Below are positions 18,103 through 27,204 of a stretch of DNA of 38,663 nt, one piece after another. Made by a program: the position numbers and the translations under genes. Within the stretch, counting starts at the first letter, position 1. Each line of letters starts with the position of its first letter. This stretch comes from Fredinandcohnia onubensis (lineage in GTDB: Bacteria; Bacillota; Bacilli; Bacillales; Bacillaceae_L): NCBI RefSeq assembly GCF_031181385.1, contig NZ_JAPSKV010000013.1:75321-113983 (forward strand). Reading direction: 5' to 3'. Below the pieces are notes generated by a model. The model did not search any database and was not told the DNA's origin. It saw nothing but the letters and a program-made list of their open reading frames with translations.

Positions 18103-19161
18103 ATGCCATTTAAAAGGAAAGTCGGGATGATTTTTTTTATGATGATGTTTTTTGTTTCCTTACTTCTATCGGCTTGTGGCGGAGATAAAACAGAGGGTAA
18201 ATCTGATGAAAAGGTCCTGAATGTTTTTAACTGGTCAGAATATTTGCCGACAAGCGTGATCAAGCAGTTCGAAGAAGAAACAGGTATTAAGGTAAACTAT
18301 GATACGTATTCCTCCAATGAAGAAATGTTAGCAAAACTACAGGCAGGAAATACCGGCTATGATATAGCGGTCGCCTCTACTTATTTTATTGAGATTATGA
18401 GAAATCAAGATATGCTAGCGAAATTAAATAAGGAAAACATCCCAAATATCAAGAATATTGGTGATAGTTTTCTTGGCACACAAGCAGACCCTAATGATGA
18501 ATATTCCGTTCCCTATATGTGGGGGAAAGCAGTTATCGCATACAATGAAGATTTAGTTGATAAGGAAATAAAGGGATATGCAGATTTATTTGATCCTGAA
18601 TTTAAGGATAATCTTGTTGTACTAGATGATGTACGTGTAATCGTTGGAAATATGCTTGCCCTGCTTGGATACTCACAAAATAGTACGGACGAAAAAGAAC
18701 TTGAGGAAGCTAAGGAGAAACTACTTGAGTTTAAACCAAATATTAAAGCATTTGATAGCGACAGTCCAAAGACACTTCTTGTTAGTGGAGAAGTAAAAGC
18801 GGGGATAGTTTGGGAAGCAGAGGCCACCCTTGCTGCAAGAGAAAATCCATCTATAAAGACTGTATTCCCTGAAGAAGGAATGAACCTGTGGCAAGATAAT
18901 TTTGTTATACCAAAAGATGCTCCACATAAGGAAAATGCAGAGAAGTTCATTGATTTCATTTTGCGACCAGAAATTAGCAAGGAAATTTCAATGGAATATC
19001 CATACGGAAATCCAAATGTTGAAGCACTAAAGCTTTTACCTGATGATGTAAGAAAATCTCTTGAAGTTCCAGAGGAAGAACTGGCAAAAGGTGAATATAA
19101 CATTGATGTCGGTGAGGCTACTCAGCTTTATGATCGAATTTGGTCCGAAATTAAAAATTAA
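18103..19161 (+). CDS. potD: Spermidine/putrescine-binding lipoprotein PotD, copy 2
   Basis: A second polyamine-binding lipoprotein, 352 aa. The signal peptide is very hydrophobic (residues 7-22), followed by lipobox LSAC with Cys25. The mature part closely parallels copy 1: VLNVFNWSEYLP, FEEETGIKVNYDTYSSNEEM, then YPYGNPN near the C-terminus. The start is taken as ATG 18103 because GGGGAG is 7 nt upstream; the GTG at 18097 is too close to it. It has its own sigma-54 promoter and terminator. Two binding proteins for one visible permease suggest separate preferences, for example putrescine against spermidine or agmatine; the sequence alone does not decide this. Confidence 0.93.
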   Translation: MPFKRKVGMIFFMMMFFVSLLLSACGGDKTEGKSDEKVLNVFNWSEYLPTSVIKQFEEETGIKVNYDTYSSNEEMLAKLQAGNTGYDIAVASTYFIEIMRNQDMLAKLNKENIPNIKNIGDSFLGTQADPNDEYSVPYMWGKAVIAYNEDLVDKEIKGYADLFDPEFKDNLVVLDDVRVIVGNMLALLGYSQNSTDEKELEEAKEKLLEFKPNIKAFDSDSPKTLLVSGEVKAGIVWEAEATLAARENPSIKTVFPEEGMNLWQDNFVIPKDAPHKENAEKFIDFILRPEISKEISMEYPYGNPNVEALKLLPDDVRKSLEVPEEELAKGEYNIDVGEATQLYDRIWSEIKN

Positions 19162-19165
19162 CATG

Positions 19166-19208
19166 ATCCCTTCTATCCCTTTTGGGTAGAGGGGATTTTA
19201 TTTTTTTC
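19166..19208 (+). terminator. Terminator after potD copy 2
   Basis: Arms from ATCCCTTCTATCCC and GGGTAGAGGGGAT pair with one bulged T and a short T-rich loop, and are followed by a long T-rich run (19194-19208). Confidence 0.88.
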
Positions 19209-19229
19209 TTACCACTTAACCTAGAAGTT

Positions 19230-19262
19230 ATGCAAAATTGAATAACTTATTCACTTTTGCAT
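19230..19262. promoter_or_regulatory. 33-bp palindromic operator, second copy
   Basis: Outer arms ATGCA (19230-19234) and TGCAT (19258-19262), inner arms TGAATAA (19239-19245) and TTATTCA (19247-19253), and central C all match the copy at 12327-12359; only the two 4-nt spacers differ. It is centred 67 bp before the -24 box of the aldehyde dehydrogenase-patA promoter. Confidence 0.82.
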
Positions 19263-19312
19263 TCCCAGTCCAAAAAGATCTTGGGGCCAGTGGAAAGGAG
19301 TAACAACTAACT

Positions 19313-19328
19313 TGGCACATATTTTGCA
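19313..19328 (+). promoter_or_regulatory. Sigma-54 promoter of the aldehyde dehydrogenase-patA unit
   Basis: TGGCAC-ATATT-TTGCA is an exact match to the -24/-12 consensus. The expected start is near 19340, about 27 nt before the ATG at 19367. Confidence 0.9.
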
Positions 19329-19366
19329 TAATAAATAGTTGTGAAAAACCAAAGGGGAGGATGGAA

Positions 19367-20839
19367 ATGCAGAAGCTAAAGATGTTTATCAATGGGGAAT
19401 GGGTCGATGCCCAAAGTAAAAAGACTCGTTCAATCATAAATCCTGCAAATGGAAAAGTAATTGCAGAAGCTGCAGAAGGTGATGTTGAGGACGCTAAAAT
19501 TGCTATAGAAGTAGCACGACATGCATTTGATTCAGGAATTTGGTCCGATTTATCTGCTGCAGAACGGGCATCCTACCTGTTAAAAATTGCCGATAAACTT
19601 GAGGAACGTGCCGATGAGATAAGTAAACTTGAAACAGAAGATAATGGAAAACCACTTAGAGAAACAGAATTTGACGTAGCAGATGCAGTTGCATGTTTTC
19701 GCTATTACGCAGGCCTAGCAACAAAGCCAGATGGCCAAACCTATCATGTGGCAGACCCGATGCAGGCAATGGTGGTTCGTGAACCAGTTGGCGTATGTGG
19801 ATTAATTGTCCCATGGAATTATCCTCTTCTCATGGGTGTATGGAAAATCGCACCTGCACTTGCTGCAGGGAATACGATTGTTTTTAAGCCTTCTGAGGTC
19901 ACCCCAGTGACATCCATAAAGCTATTTGAGATTATTCAAGAGGTCGGTATCCCTGCGGGGGTAGCGAATATGGTAATGGGACCTGGATCGACTGTAGGTA
20001 ATGAAGTAGCAGAGAGCCATAAGGTAGATAAGGTTTCATTTACAGGTGGAACTGCAACTGGTCGGAGTATTATGAAGGCGGCAACAGGCAATATTAAGAA
20101 GATTTCATTAGAATTAGGTGGAAAATCGCCGAATATAGTGTTTGCTGATGCTGACTTTGATACGGCGGTTGATTATGCTTTATTTGGAATTTATTCAAAT
20201 GCGGGTCAGGTATGTTCTGCAGGTTCGCGACTACTTTTAGAAGAAAGCATCCATGACAAGTTTATCGATAGGTTGGTAGAAAGAGCAAAGAAAATACGAG
20301 TGGGTCCCGGTGATGATCCAAATACTGAAATGGGTTCACTTGTAAGCCAGCAGCATATGGAAAAGGTATTATCTTATATCGAGATTGGCAAACAGGAAGG
20401 AGCTAAACTTGTTTGCGGTGGTAACAGGATTACTAAGAATGGTCTCGAGAGCGGGTATTTCGTAGAGCCAACTATATTTATAGATACAACACCAGATATG
20501 AGGATTGTTCAGGAGGAAATTTTTGGACCTGTACTAGTGGTTCAAAAATTTAAAGATGAAGCAGAAGCAATTAAACTAGCAAATAATACAGATTATGGGC
20601 TTGCAGCTGGAGTATTTACACAGGATGGTGCCAAAGCACTCCGTGTCATTAAGAAAATTCGCGCAGGGATCACGTGGATTAACACTTACCATCCAACCTA
20701 CAATGAAGCTCCATGGGGTGGTTACAAGCAGAGTGGGATTGGTCGTGGATTAGGAACATTTGGTTTTGAAGAATTTACAGAAGTCAAACAAATTAATATA
20801 AATCTACAAGTTGAACCATCTGGCTGGTTCGAAAACTAA
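19367..20839 (+). CDS. Aldehyde dehydrogenase, probable 4-aminobutanal dehydrogenase (BetB/PuuC-like)
   Basis: A 490-aa NAD-dependent dehydrogenase. It has VPWNYPLLMGVWKIAPALAAGN and KPSEVTPVTS for the cofactor, Glu249 in LELGGKSP, and catalytic Cys283 in GQVCSAGSR. This signature is that of betaine-aldehyde and gamma-aminobutyraldehyde dehydrogenases. Being co-transcribed with putrescine aminotransferase (16-nt gap), it most likely oxidises 4-aminobutanal to GABA, the PatD role. ATG 19367 is chosen over 19361 because the ribosome site GGGGAGG ends at 19360. A betaine-aldehyde role cannot be excluded from sequence. Confidence 0.92.
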   Translation: MQKLKMFINGEWVDAQSKKTRSIINPANGKVIAEAAEGDVEDAKIAIEVARHAFDSGIWSDLSAAERASYLLKIADKLEERADEISKLETEDNGKPLRETEFDVADAVACFRYYAGLATKPDGQTYHVADPMQAMVVREPVGVCGLIVPWNYPLLMGVWKIAPALAAGNTIVFKPSEVTPVTSIKLFEIIQEVGIPAGVANMVMGPGSTVGNEVAESHKVDKVSFTGGTATGRSIMKAATGNIKKISLELGGKSPNIVFADADFDTAVDYALFGIYSNAGQVCSAGSRLLLEESIHDKFIDRLVERAKKIRVGPGDDPNTEMGSLVSQQHMEKVLSYIEIGKQEGAKLVCGGNRITKNGLESGYFVEPTIFIDTTPDMRIVQEEIFGPVLVVQKFKDEAEAIKLANNTDYGLAAGVFTQDGAKALRVIKKIRAGITWINTYHPTYNEAPWGGYKQSGIGRGLGTFGFEEFTEVKQININLQVEPSGWFEN

Positions 20840-20843
20840 ATGA

Positions 20844-22232
<1,389 letters not shown>

Positions 22233-22244
22233 TAGTTTGTGGAT

Positions 22245-22273
22245 GCCCTTGGAGTCATTTCCTTGGGCTTTTT
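22245..22273 (+). terminator. patA terminator
   Basis: GCCC (22245-22248) and GGA (22251-22253) pair with TCC and GGGC (22265-22268) across a symmetric TT/TT internal loop, followed by five T. The stem is imperfect. Confidence 0.7.
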
Positions 22274-22281
22274 CATTAGAT

Positions 22282-22316
22282 AAAAACCCGATAAGGTACT
22301 TTTGGCCTTATCGGGT
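22282..22316 (-). terminator. aguB terminator
   Basis: On the minus strand a perfect 11-bp stem (arms at 22306-22316 and 22286-22296, ACCCGATAAGG pairing with CCTTATCGGGT) is followed by a T-run. It lies just past the end of aguB, with patA converging from the other side. Confidence 0.92.
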
Positions 22317-22328
22317 ATGTCCTCGCTG

Positions 22329-23201
22329 TTATTTTAATACTCTCTTTAGTAGTTCACCATAGCTGTCAGGTCTTCGATCCCGATGGAATTGAAGAATATT
22401 TCTGGCTTTGGTGATTTCATTTAAATCAATCTCTGCCAGGATAATTTCATCCTCTTTTGTTTCCGCTTCTTTTAGAACAGTACCCCAAGGATTACTAATA
22501 AAGCTGCGTCCATAAAATTCCATATATCCTTCTTTGCTATATTCACGCCCAACGCGATTCACAGCAGCTATAAAAATATTATTGTGAATACCATGCGCTC
22601 GAATGGCGTCCATCCATGTTTGAGATGTATCAAGTTCAGGGTTATCTGGTTCTGTGCCAATTGCAGAGGGATAGAAAATAATATCGGCTCCTTTTAATGC
22701 TAGAATGCGAGATGGCTCAGGAAACCATTCGTCCCAACATATGAGAACACCAATCGTTCCGTATGTTGTTTCAAAAATGGGATAACCAGAATCCCCTTCT
22801 GTAAAATAGTATTTTTCAATATATTGGGGGCCTTCTGGGATATGATGTTTTCGATACTTTCCTAGATTGGTTCCATCAGCATCAAAAACTACGACCGTGT
22901 TAAAATAAAGCCCATCCATCACATACTCATATAAAGAGACAATCAAGACGACTTTAAGCTCTTTCGCAAGTTGTTGCATTTGATTACTGATTGGTCCAGG
23001 TATGGGTTCTGCCCAACCATATTTATTGACATCTATCGTTTGTGGAAAATAAGTACCTGTAAAAAGCTCTTGTGTACAAATTACCTGAGCCCCTTGCTTT
23101 GCGGCTTTTCGGATCATTTCTCTCGATTTTTCAAAGTTAGCATGTCGATCATCCGAGCAGCTATGCTGAATTAATGCGATATTCATCTTATCTCGATTCA
23201 T
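22329..23201 (-). CDS. aguB: N-carbamoylputrescine amidase
   Basis: Nitrilase-superfamily amidase that hydrolyses N-carbamoylputrescine to putrescine, CO2 and ammonia. With the ATG at 23201 it is 290 aa, the usual length. The full triad is present: Glu45 in CTQELFTG, Lys118 in YRKHHIP, and Cys155 in LICWDEWFPE. HSCSDDRHANFEKS and DTSQTWMDAIRAHGI are typical of AguB. The ribosome site is GGAAGGA; a TTG at 23228 would extend the protein but has no ribosome site. It lies downstream of aguA in the same unit, so agmatine is taken to putrescine in two steps. Confidence 0.95.
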   Translation of the reverse strand: MNRDKMNIALIQHSCSDDRHANFEKSREMIRKAAKQGAQVICTQELFTGTYFPQTIDVNKYGWAEPIPGPISNQMQQLAKELKVVLIVSLYEYVMDGLYFNTVVVFDADGTNLGKYRKHHIPEGPQYIEKYYFTEGDSGYPIFETTYGTIGVLICWDEWFPEPSRILALKGADIIFYPSAIGTEPDNPELDTSQTWMDAIRAHGIHNNIFIAAVNRVGREYSKEGYMEFYGRSFISNPWGTVLKEAETKEDEIILAEIDLNEITKARNILQFHRDRRPDSYGELLKRVLK

Positions 23202-23228
23202 GTGCACACATCCTTCCGATAATTTCAA

Positions 23229-24323
23229 CTAAATTGGTAGTTGTTGGGTTATACAATGAATATTCCCACCGCCTAGCGCAATTTCTCTTGTATTGACTTG
23301 CACAACCTTTCGATCTGGAAAAAGTGCTTCAAATTGTCGAAGTGCGATTGAATCATATGGATCCCCAAACCCAGGGATAATAATGCCGCCATTGCATATA
23401 TAGCTATTTACATAAGTACAGGCAAGTATCGTACCTGGCTTCCGACCATAACTGTGACGTGCAATATCAATTCCTTCACTTTCCTTATCTGTTATTTCAA
23501 TTTGAGTGGGGATGTGAATCTTATGAATCTTAAACTTTCTTCCTTTTGCATCTGTGGCATTTTTTAATTGGTTATAGCATTCAGTTAAGATATCATATTG
23601 TGGATTAGCTTTATCATCCGTCCAACTCATGGCAACTTCACCAGGGCGTACGAAAAAGACTACTTCATCGACATGCCCATCCGTTTCATCAAAAAGCATT
23701 CCATTTTTGAGCCAAATAATCGTGTCCACATTTAAATATTCTTTTAATCGATACTCGATATCTTCTTTTGATAAGTGAGGATTTCTATTTTTATTTAAAA
23801 GACATTGTTCAGTTGTAATGAGGGTACCATCTCCATCGACAGTAATCGACCCTCCTTCGAGGATAAAATCCTGCGCATCATAGCGATTGATTTGGTCAAT
23901 TTCCAATACCTTTTGTTTGACTAAGTTGTCTAAATTCCATGGAAAATAAAGACCGTTTTCAAGCCCTCCCCAGGCATTAAAGCCCCAGTCAATTCCACGG
24001 ATTTCACCTGCTTCATTTTTAACGTAGGTAGGTCCAATATCCCTCATCCAAGCGTCATTTGAGGAAATCTCAACAACACGAATGGAACGGGGGAGCATTT
24101 CCCGTACATGCTCATATTGGTTCGCAGAAACACCAATTGTGACAGGCTCAAACTTCGAAATGGCAATTGCGACTTGGGCAAAGGCCTTTTGAGCAGGCTT
24201 CGCACCTAATCTCCAAGTGTCCGTTCTCTCTGGCCAGAGCATCCAAGTTCCTTTGTGAGGCTCGAATTCTCCAGGCATTCTAAAGCCATCACGGCGAGGG
24301 GTGCCTGTTAATTTTTCAACCAT
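23229..24323 (-). CDS. aguA: Agmatine deiminase
   Basis: Agmatine iminohydrolase, which converts agmatine to N-carbamoylputrescine and ammonia. With ATG at 24323 it is 364 aa. Family landmarks are TPRRDGFRMPGEFEPHKGTWMLWPER at the N-terminus (so this start fits), DAWMRDIGPT, LEGGSI, DGHVDEVVFF with the catalytic His, and LGGGNIHCITQQ with nucleophile Cys357. A TTG at 24365 in the same frame also has a ribosome site and would add 14 residues, but the family alignment favours 24323. It is transcribed with aguB from a sigma-54 promoter at 24404-24419. Confidence 0.95.
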   Translation of the reverse strand: MVEKLTGTPRRDGFRMPGEFEPHKGTWMLWPERTDTWRLGAKPAQKAFAQVAIAISKFEPVTIGVSANQYEHVREMLPRSIRVVEISSNDAWMRDIGPTYVKNEAGEIRGIDWGFNAWGGLENGLYFPWNLDNLVKQKVLEIDQINRYDAQDFILEGGSITVDGDGTLITTEQCLLNKNRNPHLSKEDIEYRLKEYLNVDTIIWLKNGMLFDETDGHVDEVVFFVRPGEVAMSWTDDKANPQYDILTECYNQLKNATDAKGRKFKIHKIHIPTQIEITDKESEGIDIARHSYGRKPGTILACTYVNSYICNGGIIIPGFGDPYDSIALRQFEALFPDRKVVQVNTREIALGGGNIHCITQQLPI

Positions 24324-24403
24324 TCTATTTCCTCCAGTAATCTTGTGATTGCTTATTCTTTTCAACTAATCTCCTCCCATTTGAAATGCTCATCCTAGAA
24401 TGA

Positions 24404-24419
24404 TGCAAAAATCATACCA
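24404..24419 (-). promoter_or_regulatory. Sigma-54 promoter of aguA-aguB
   Basis: Read on the minus strand: TGGTAT-GATTT-TTGCA, with invariant GG and GC. The expected start is near 24392, about 70 nt before the chosen aguA ATG. Operator copies lie 59 and 80 bp upstream of its -24 box. Confidence 0.84.
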
Positions 24420-24461
24420 ATTTATCTCATTTAATCGGATAAAAATAAAAAATAGGAAGCT

Positions 24462-24510
24462 ATGAAAAAGTGAATAAACTATGCATAAATGAATAATTAA
24501 TCTATTCATT
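24462..24510. promoter_or_regulatory. Degenerate double operator between aguA and the lipoyl-like gene
   Basis: Two overlapping candidate sites. Site A (24462-24494) matches the 33-bp palindrome at 20 of 24 arm positions (ATGAA, TGAATAA, CTATGCA, TGAAT at the same spacing). Site B (24488-24510) is a perfect inverted repeat, AATGAATA and TATTCATT with a 7-nt centre, preceded by ATGCA at the usual distance from TGAATAA. Divergent sigma-54 promoters flank the pair, with -24 boxes 57-80 bp away. Confidence 0.65.
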
Positions 24511-24555
24511 GAAAACGGATTGGTTACCAATAAACGTGTAAAAAAAAATACGGAT

Positions 24556-24571
24556 TGGCACATAAATTGCA
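24556..24571 (+). promoter_or_regulatory. Sigma-54 promoter of the lipoyl-like gene
   Basis: TGGCAC-ATAAA-TTGCA is an exact consensus match. The expected start is near 24583, about 31 nt before the GTG start. Confidence 0.9.
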
Positions 24572-24613
24572 GCATACCTACTAAATTAATTGTTAACGAG
24601 AGGAGGTGGATAA

Positions 24614-24862
24614 GTGGAGCATGATGAAATCGTTACTAGCCCCTGCCATGGAATAATAAAAAAAATCAAAGTAAAAGAAAAAGATAAAATAATGGAATGG
24701 GAGCCACTTTTTATCATTCAAACTTATTATGGTGAGAATAAAGTAATCACGGTAGGGATAAGGGGGAGTGTTCAATCAATCGAAGTCCAAGAAGGGGATG
24801 AAGTGATACCTGGTATGGTTCTCAGTTATGTAAAAGACGATTCTTATATTGAAAGTTATTGA
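24614..24862 (+). CDS. Small stand-alone biotinyl/lipoyl-like domain protein lacking the modified Lys
   Basis: An 82-aa protein. Its two halves resemble the two strands-and-turn units of a biotinyl/lipoyl barrel: SPCHGIIKKIKVKEKDKIMEWEPLFIIQ (about 9-36) and IRGSVQSIEVQEGDEVIPGMVLSYV (about 49-73). The turn between them, where carriers have EAMKM or ETDKA, reads QTYYGEN, with no Lys at the modification site. GTG follows AGGAGG at 7 nt. It is under a perfect sigma-54 promoter, is the only gene of its unit, and stands next to the activator gene. I infer a fold, not a function; a swinging-arm carrier role seems unlikely. Confidence 0.7.
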   Translation: MEHDEIVTSPCHGIIKKIKVKEKDKIMEWEPLFIIQTYYGENKVITVGIRGSVQSIEVQEGDEVIPGMVLSYVKDDSYIESY

Positions 24863-24891
24863 GAAGATTATTTCTTCTCTTTTTTATTTTT
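24861..24891 (+). terminator. Terminator of the lipoyl-like gene
   Basis: GAGAAG (24861-24866) and CTTCTC (24874-24879) with a 7-nt loop are followed by a long T-rich run. The stem starts at the stop codon. Confidence 0.85.
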
Positions 24892-24928
24892 GAATCTTTT
24901 AAAAATTCGCTATAATAAATGGTATAAT
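24890..24928 (+). promoter_or_regulatory. Probable sigma-A promoter of the activator gene
   Basis: TTGAAT (24890-24895) is followed by TATAAT at 24911-24916 (15-bp spacer, short), and a second TATAAT lies at 24923-24928. The activator thus seems to be expressed by the housekeeping sigma factor rather than sigma-54. This region also rules out a longer N-terminus starting at 24890. Confidence 0.6.
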
Positions 24929-24961
24929 ACGAGTATATGGAAAAAAGGGGGATCGTTTTTC

Positions 24962-27097
24962 ATGTTTTCTGTGGATCCAAAAATTATTAAACCATTAACA
25001 GTATTTGATATTGAATCAATTGAAATGGAGTTTGGAGCGTATTGTATTACCAAAACTCAAGAACCCTACCTTTTTATTAAACAGAAACATAAAATAATAG
25101 GATATGTACCTATTAAGGTATTTTCAAAAATTGGAGATGATGATAAAGAAGCCACAGTAGAAAAAATTAAGAGCAAGCTAATTCGTATTGAGAAAATATT
25201 GCAACTCAGTAAAAGTGTTTCCTTGCCTATTATCTTTCAAATAATTGGAGAGCCGTTTGCATTGATAAAGGATGATACCGGAGAAATAAGTGGTTACATA
25301 CCGAGAGAAGATCTACTAGCTGAACTGTTTAGGCAAGGTAATAAAAATATTGATTTATTAAAGGTTATATTAACCTCGATTCCAATGGGAATATTTGTTG
25401 TAGATCGTGAGAGAAATATCGTTTCCTACAATGAATCAGCCTTAGAAATGATAAAAATGACTCCAGAAAATGTACTACACACACCCGCAGAGAAAATCTT
25501 CGCAAAAGAGCACATCAATAGCGTATTTCAAAATGGAACCACAGTGTTGAATCAGCTTCACATCACAGCTACAATGAGTGTTTTAGTTGATTACAGTCCA
25601 ATCTATACTCCTGAGAAACAAGTTGATGGGATGGTTATTATTGTACAGGACCTTCCCATGGTTGAAGAAATGGCAAATGAAATTGAATATATTAGGGATT
25701 TGAATCATGATATGCAAGCGATTCTTTCCAGTGTGTACGACGAAATTCTAGTAGTGAACGCGAAGGGAGAATTGATACGTTTCAGCGATACAGAAATCTC
25801 ACAATTTTGGGGAGTTGAATTAAGAAGCCTTCTAGGAAAAAACATCATCGAGCTTGAACAAAAAGGGTTATTTACCCCTTCGGTCACGAGGTTGGTCCTT
25901 GAACAAAAGAAAAAGGTATCTGTCGTTCAAGAGACGAAAGCTGGGAAAAGGATACTTGCCGTTGGTAAACCAGTGTTTAATGAATCGGGTGAGCTCATTC
26001 GAATCATTATTGCCTCCCGAGATATTACTGAAACTACAAAACTTAAGAATGAACTTCGTCAAATGAAGGAAATCTCGAATCAGTATAAACGTGAACTTGA
26101 TGATATGAAAACAAAAGATTTATTTTATAAGAAGCTAATTTATTGTAGTCCAAAAATGGAAGAGATTATGACACAAGTAAAAAAGATAGCCGATTTTTCC
26201 TCAACGGTACTCATAAATGGAGAATCTGGGGTGGGGAAAGAGGTGATAGCTCAAGCGATTCACCAACTCGGAAGTCGTTCGAAAAAACCTTTCCTAAAGC
26301 TTAATTGTGGAGCAATACCGGAGAGCCTACTTGAAAGTGAGTTATTTGGCTATAGTAAGGGATCTTTCACAGGAGCAGATAAAAATGGAAAAGAAGGGTA
26401 TTTTAAACAAGCCGATGGAGGGGTCTTATTTCTTGATGAAATAGGTGAAATGCCATTGCATTTACAAGTTAAACTACTACGGGTTCTCCAAGAGAAAGAA
26501 GTCATTCCAATTGGCAGCACGAAACCAATTAAAGTTGATGTTCAGATTGTTGCAGCTACCAATAAAAACCTTGAAAAAATGGTAGAAAACCGTGAATTTA
26601 GAGAAGATTTATTTTATCGATTAAATGTGATTCCGATTCATATTCCTCCATTAAGAGAACGTCCAGAGGACATACCATTACTTGCCTTTCATTTCGTTCA
26701 ACAAATGAATGAACGATATAATAAAAACTACCATTTAACTCCTGATGCTTTAAACCTACTAGAGGTTCATTCATGGCCAGGAAATATTCGAGAGCTTCAA
26801 AATATGATTGAGCGGCTTGTTGTATCAGCCGATGATGAAGCCATTGATGCTGAGTTTGTGAATCGCTACCTTGTTCTTGGGAAGGATATAAAAAGTTCAA
26901 AACCGATTGTTACAAAAATTGCGCCCCTTCAGGAAGCATTAGAATCGGTTGAAGAGCAGTTGATTTTACTAGCCATAAAGCAATATAAAACAACTACTAA
27001 AGCTGCTAAAGCGCTGGGGATTAGCCAATCCTCTGTTAGCAGAAAATACCAAAAAATCTTAGCTGAACAGCATGGAAACGTAGAAAATGTTTACTAA
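24962..27097 (+). CDS. Sigma-54-dependent transcriptional activator (N-terminal repeat-PAS-PAS-AAA+-Fis HTH)
   Basis: A 711-aa enhancer-binding protein that would activate the nine -24/-12 promoters here. Order of parts: residues 1-125, a region with an internal repeat (EPYLFIKQKHKIIGYVP near 34 and EPFALIKDDTGEISGYIP near 97), CBS-like in look; PAS domains at about 131-230 and 250-355; a coiled linker to 390; AAA+ from 392 to about 615, with Walker A GESGVGKE (420-427), sigma-54 contact loop GSFTGA (467-472, usually GAFTGA) and Walker B GVLFLDEI; and a Fis-type HTH at about 677-697 (TKAAKALGISQSSVSRKYQ). No receiver domain, so it senses a ligand rather than phosphorylation. ATG 24962 follows AAGGGGG. 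Central position in the island supports its being the local regulator. Confidence 0.92.
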   Translation: MFSVDPKIIKPLTVFDIESIEMEFGAYCITKTQEPYLFIKQKHKIIGYVPIKVFSKIGDDDKEATVEKIKSKLIRIEKILQLSKSVSLPIIFQIIGEPFALIKDDTGEISGYIPREDLLAELFRQGNKNIDLLKVILTSIPMGIFVVDRERNIVSYNESALEMIKMTPENVLHTPAEKIFAKEHINSVFQNGTTVLNQLHITATMSVLVDYSPIYTPEKQVDGMVIIVQDLPMVEEMANEIEYIRDLNHDMQAILSSVYDEILVVNAKGELIRFSDTEISQFWGVELRSLLGKNIIELEQKGLFTPSVTRLVLEQKKKVSVVQETKAGKRILAVGKPVFNESGELIRIIIASRDITETTKLKNELRQMKEISNQYKRELDDMKTKDLFYKKLIYCSPKMEEIMTQVKKIADFSSTVLINGESGVGKEVIAQAIHQLGSRSKKPFLKLNCGAIPESLLESELFGYSKGSFTGADKNGKEGYFKQADGGVLFLDEIGEMPLHLQVKLLRVLQEKEVIPIGSTKPIKVDVQIVAATNKNLEKMVENREFREDLFYRLNVIPIHIPPLRERPEDIPLLAFHFVQQMNERYNKNYHLTPDALNLLEVHSWPGNIRELQNMIERLVVSADDEAIDAEFVNRYLVLGKDIKSSKPIVTKIAPLQEALESVEEQLILLAIKQYKTTTKAAKALGISQSSVSRKYQKILAEQHGNVENVY

Positions 27098-27100
27098 ACA

Positions 27101-27139
27101 AAAAAACTATTGGTTCTCTTTCGGAATCAATAGTTTTTT
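27101..27139 (+). terminator. Terminator of the activator gene
   Basis: AAAAAACTATTG (27101-27112) and CAATAGTTTTTT (27128-27139) form a perfect 12-bp stem; further pairing (TTC/GAA) is possible in the loop. The symmetric A/T tracts could stop transcription both ways. Confidence 0.9.
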
Positions 27140-27150
27140 GTCTATAAAAT

Positions 27151-27166
27151 TGGCATAGATTTTGCA
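27151..27166 (+). promoter_or_regulatory. Sigma-54 promoter of gabT-gabD
   Basis: TGGCAT-AGATT-TTGCA with invariant GG and GC, 12 nt after the terminator. The expected start is near 27178. A single TGAATAA half-site (27168-27174) overlaps the start region; no full palindrome is seen upstream. Confidence 0.86.
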
Positions 27167-27204
27167 ATGAATAAAATTATATAGACCAGAAAGGGTGATG
27201 TAAT

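Noticed and set aside
24890-24961. Longer N-terminus for the sigma-54 activator (24 extra residues)
   Set aside because: The added codons overlap two TATAAT boxes and a terminator T-run, and lack a ribosome site; ATG 24962 has AAGGGGG upstream.
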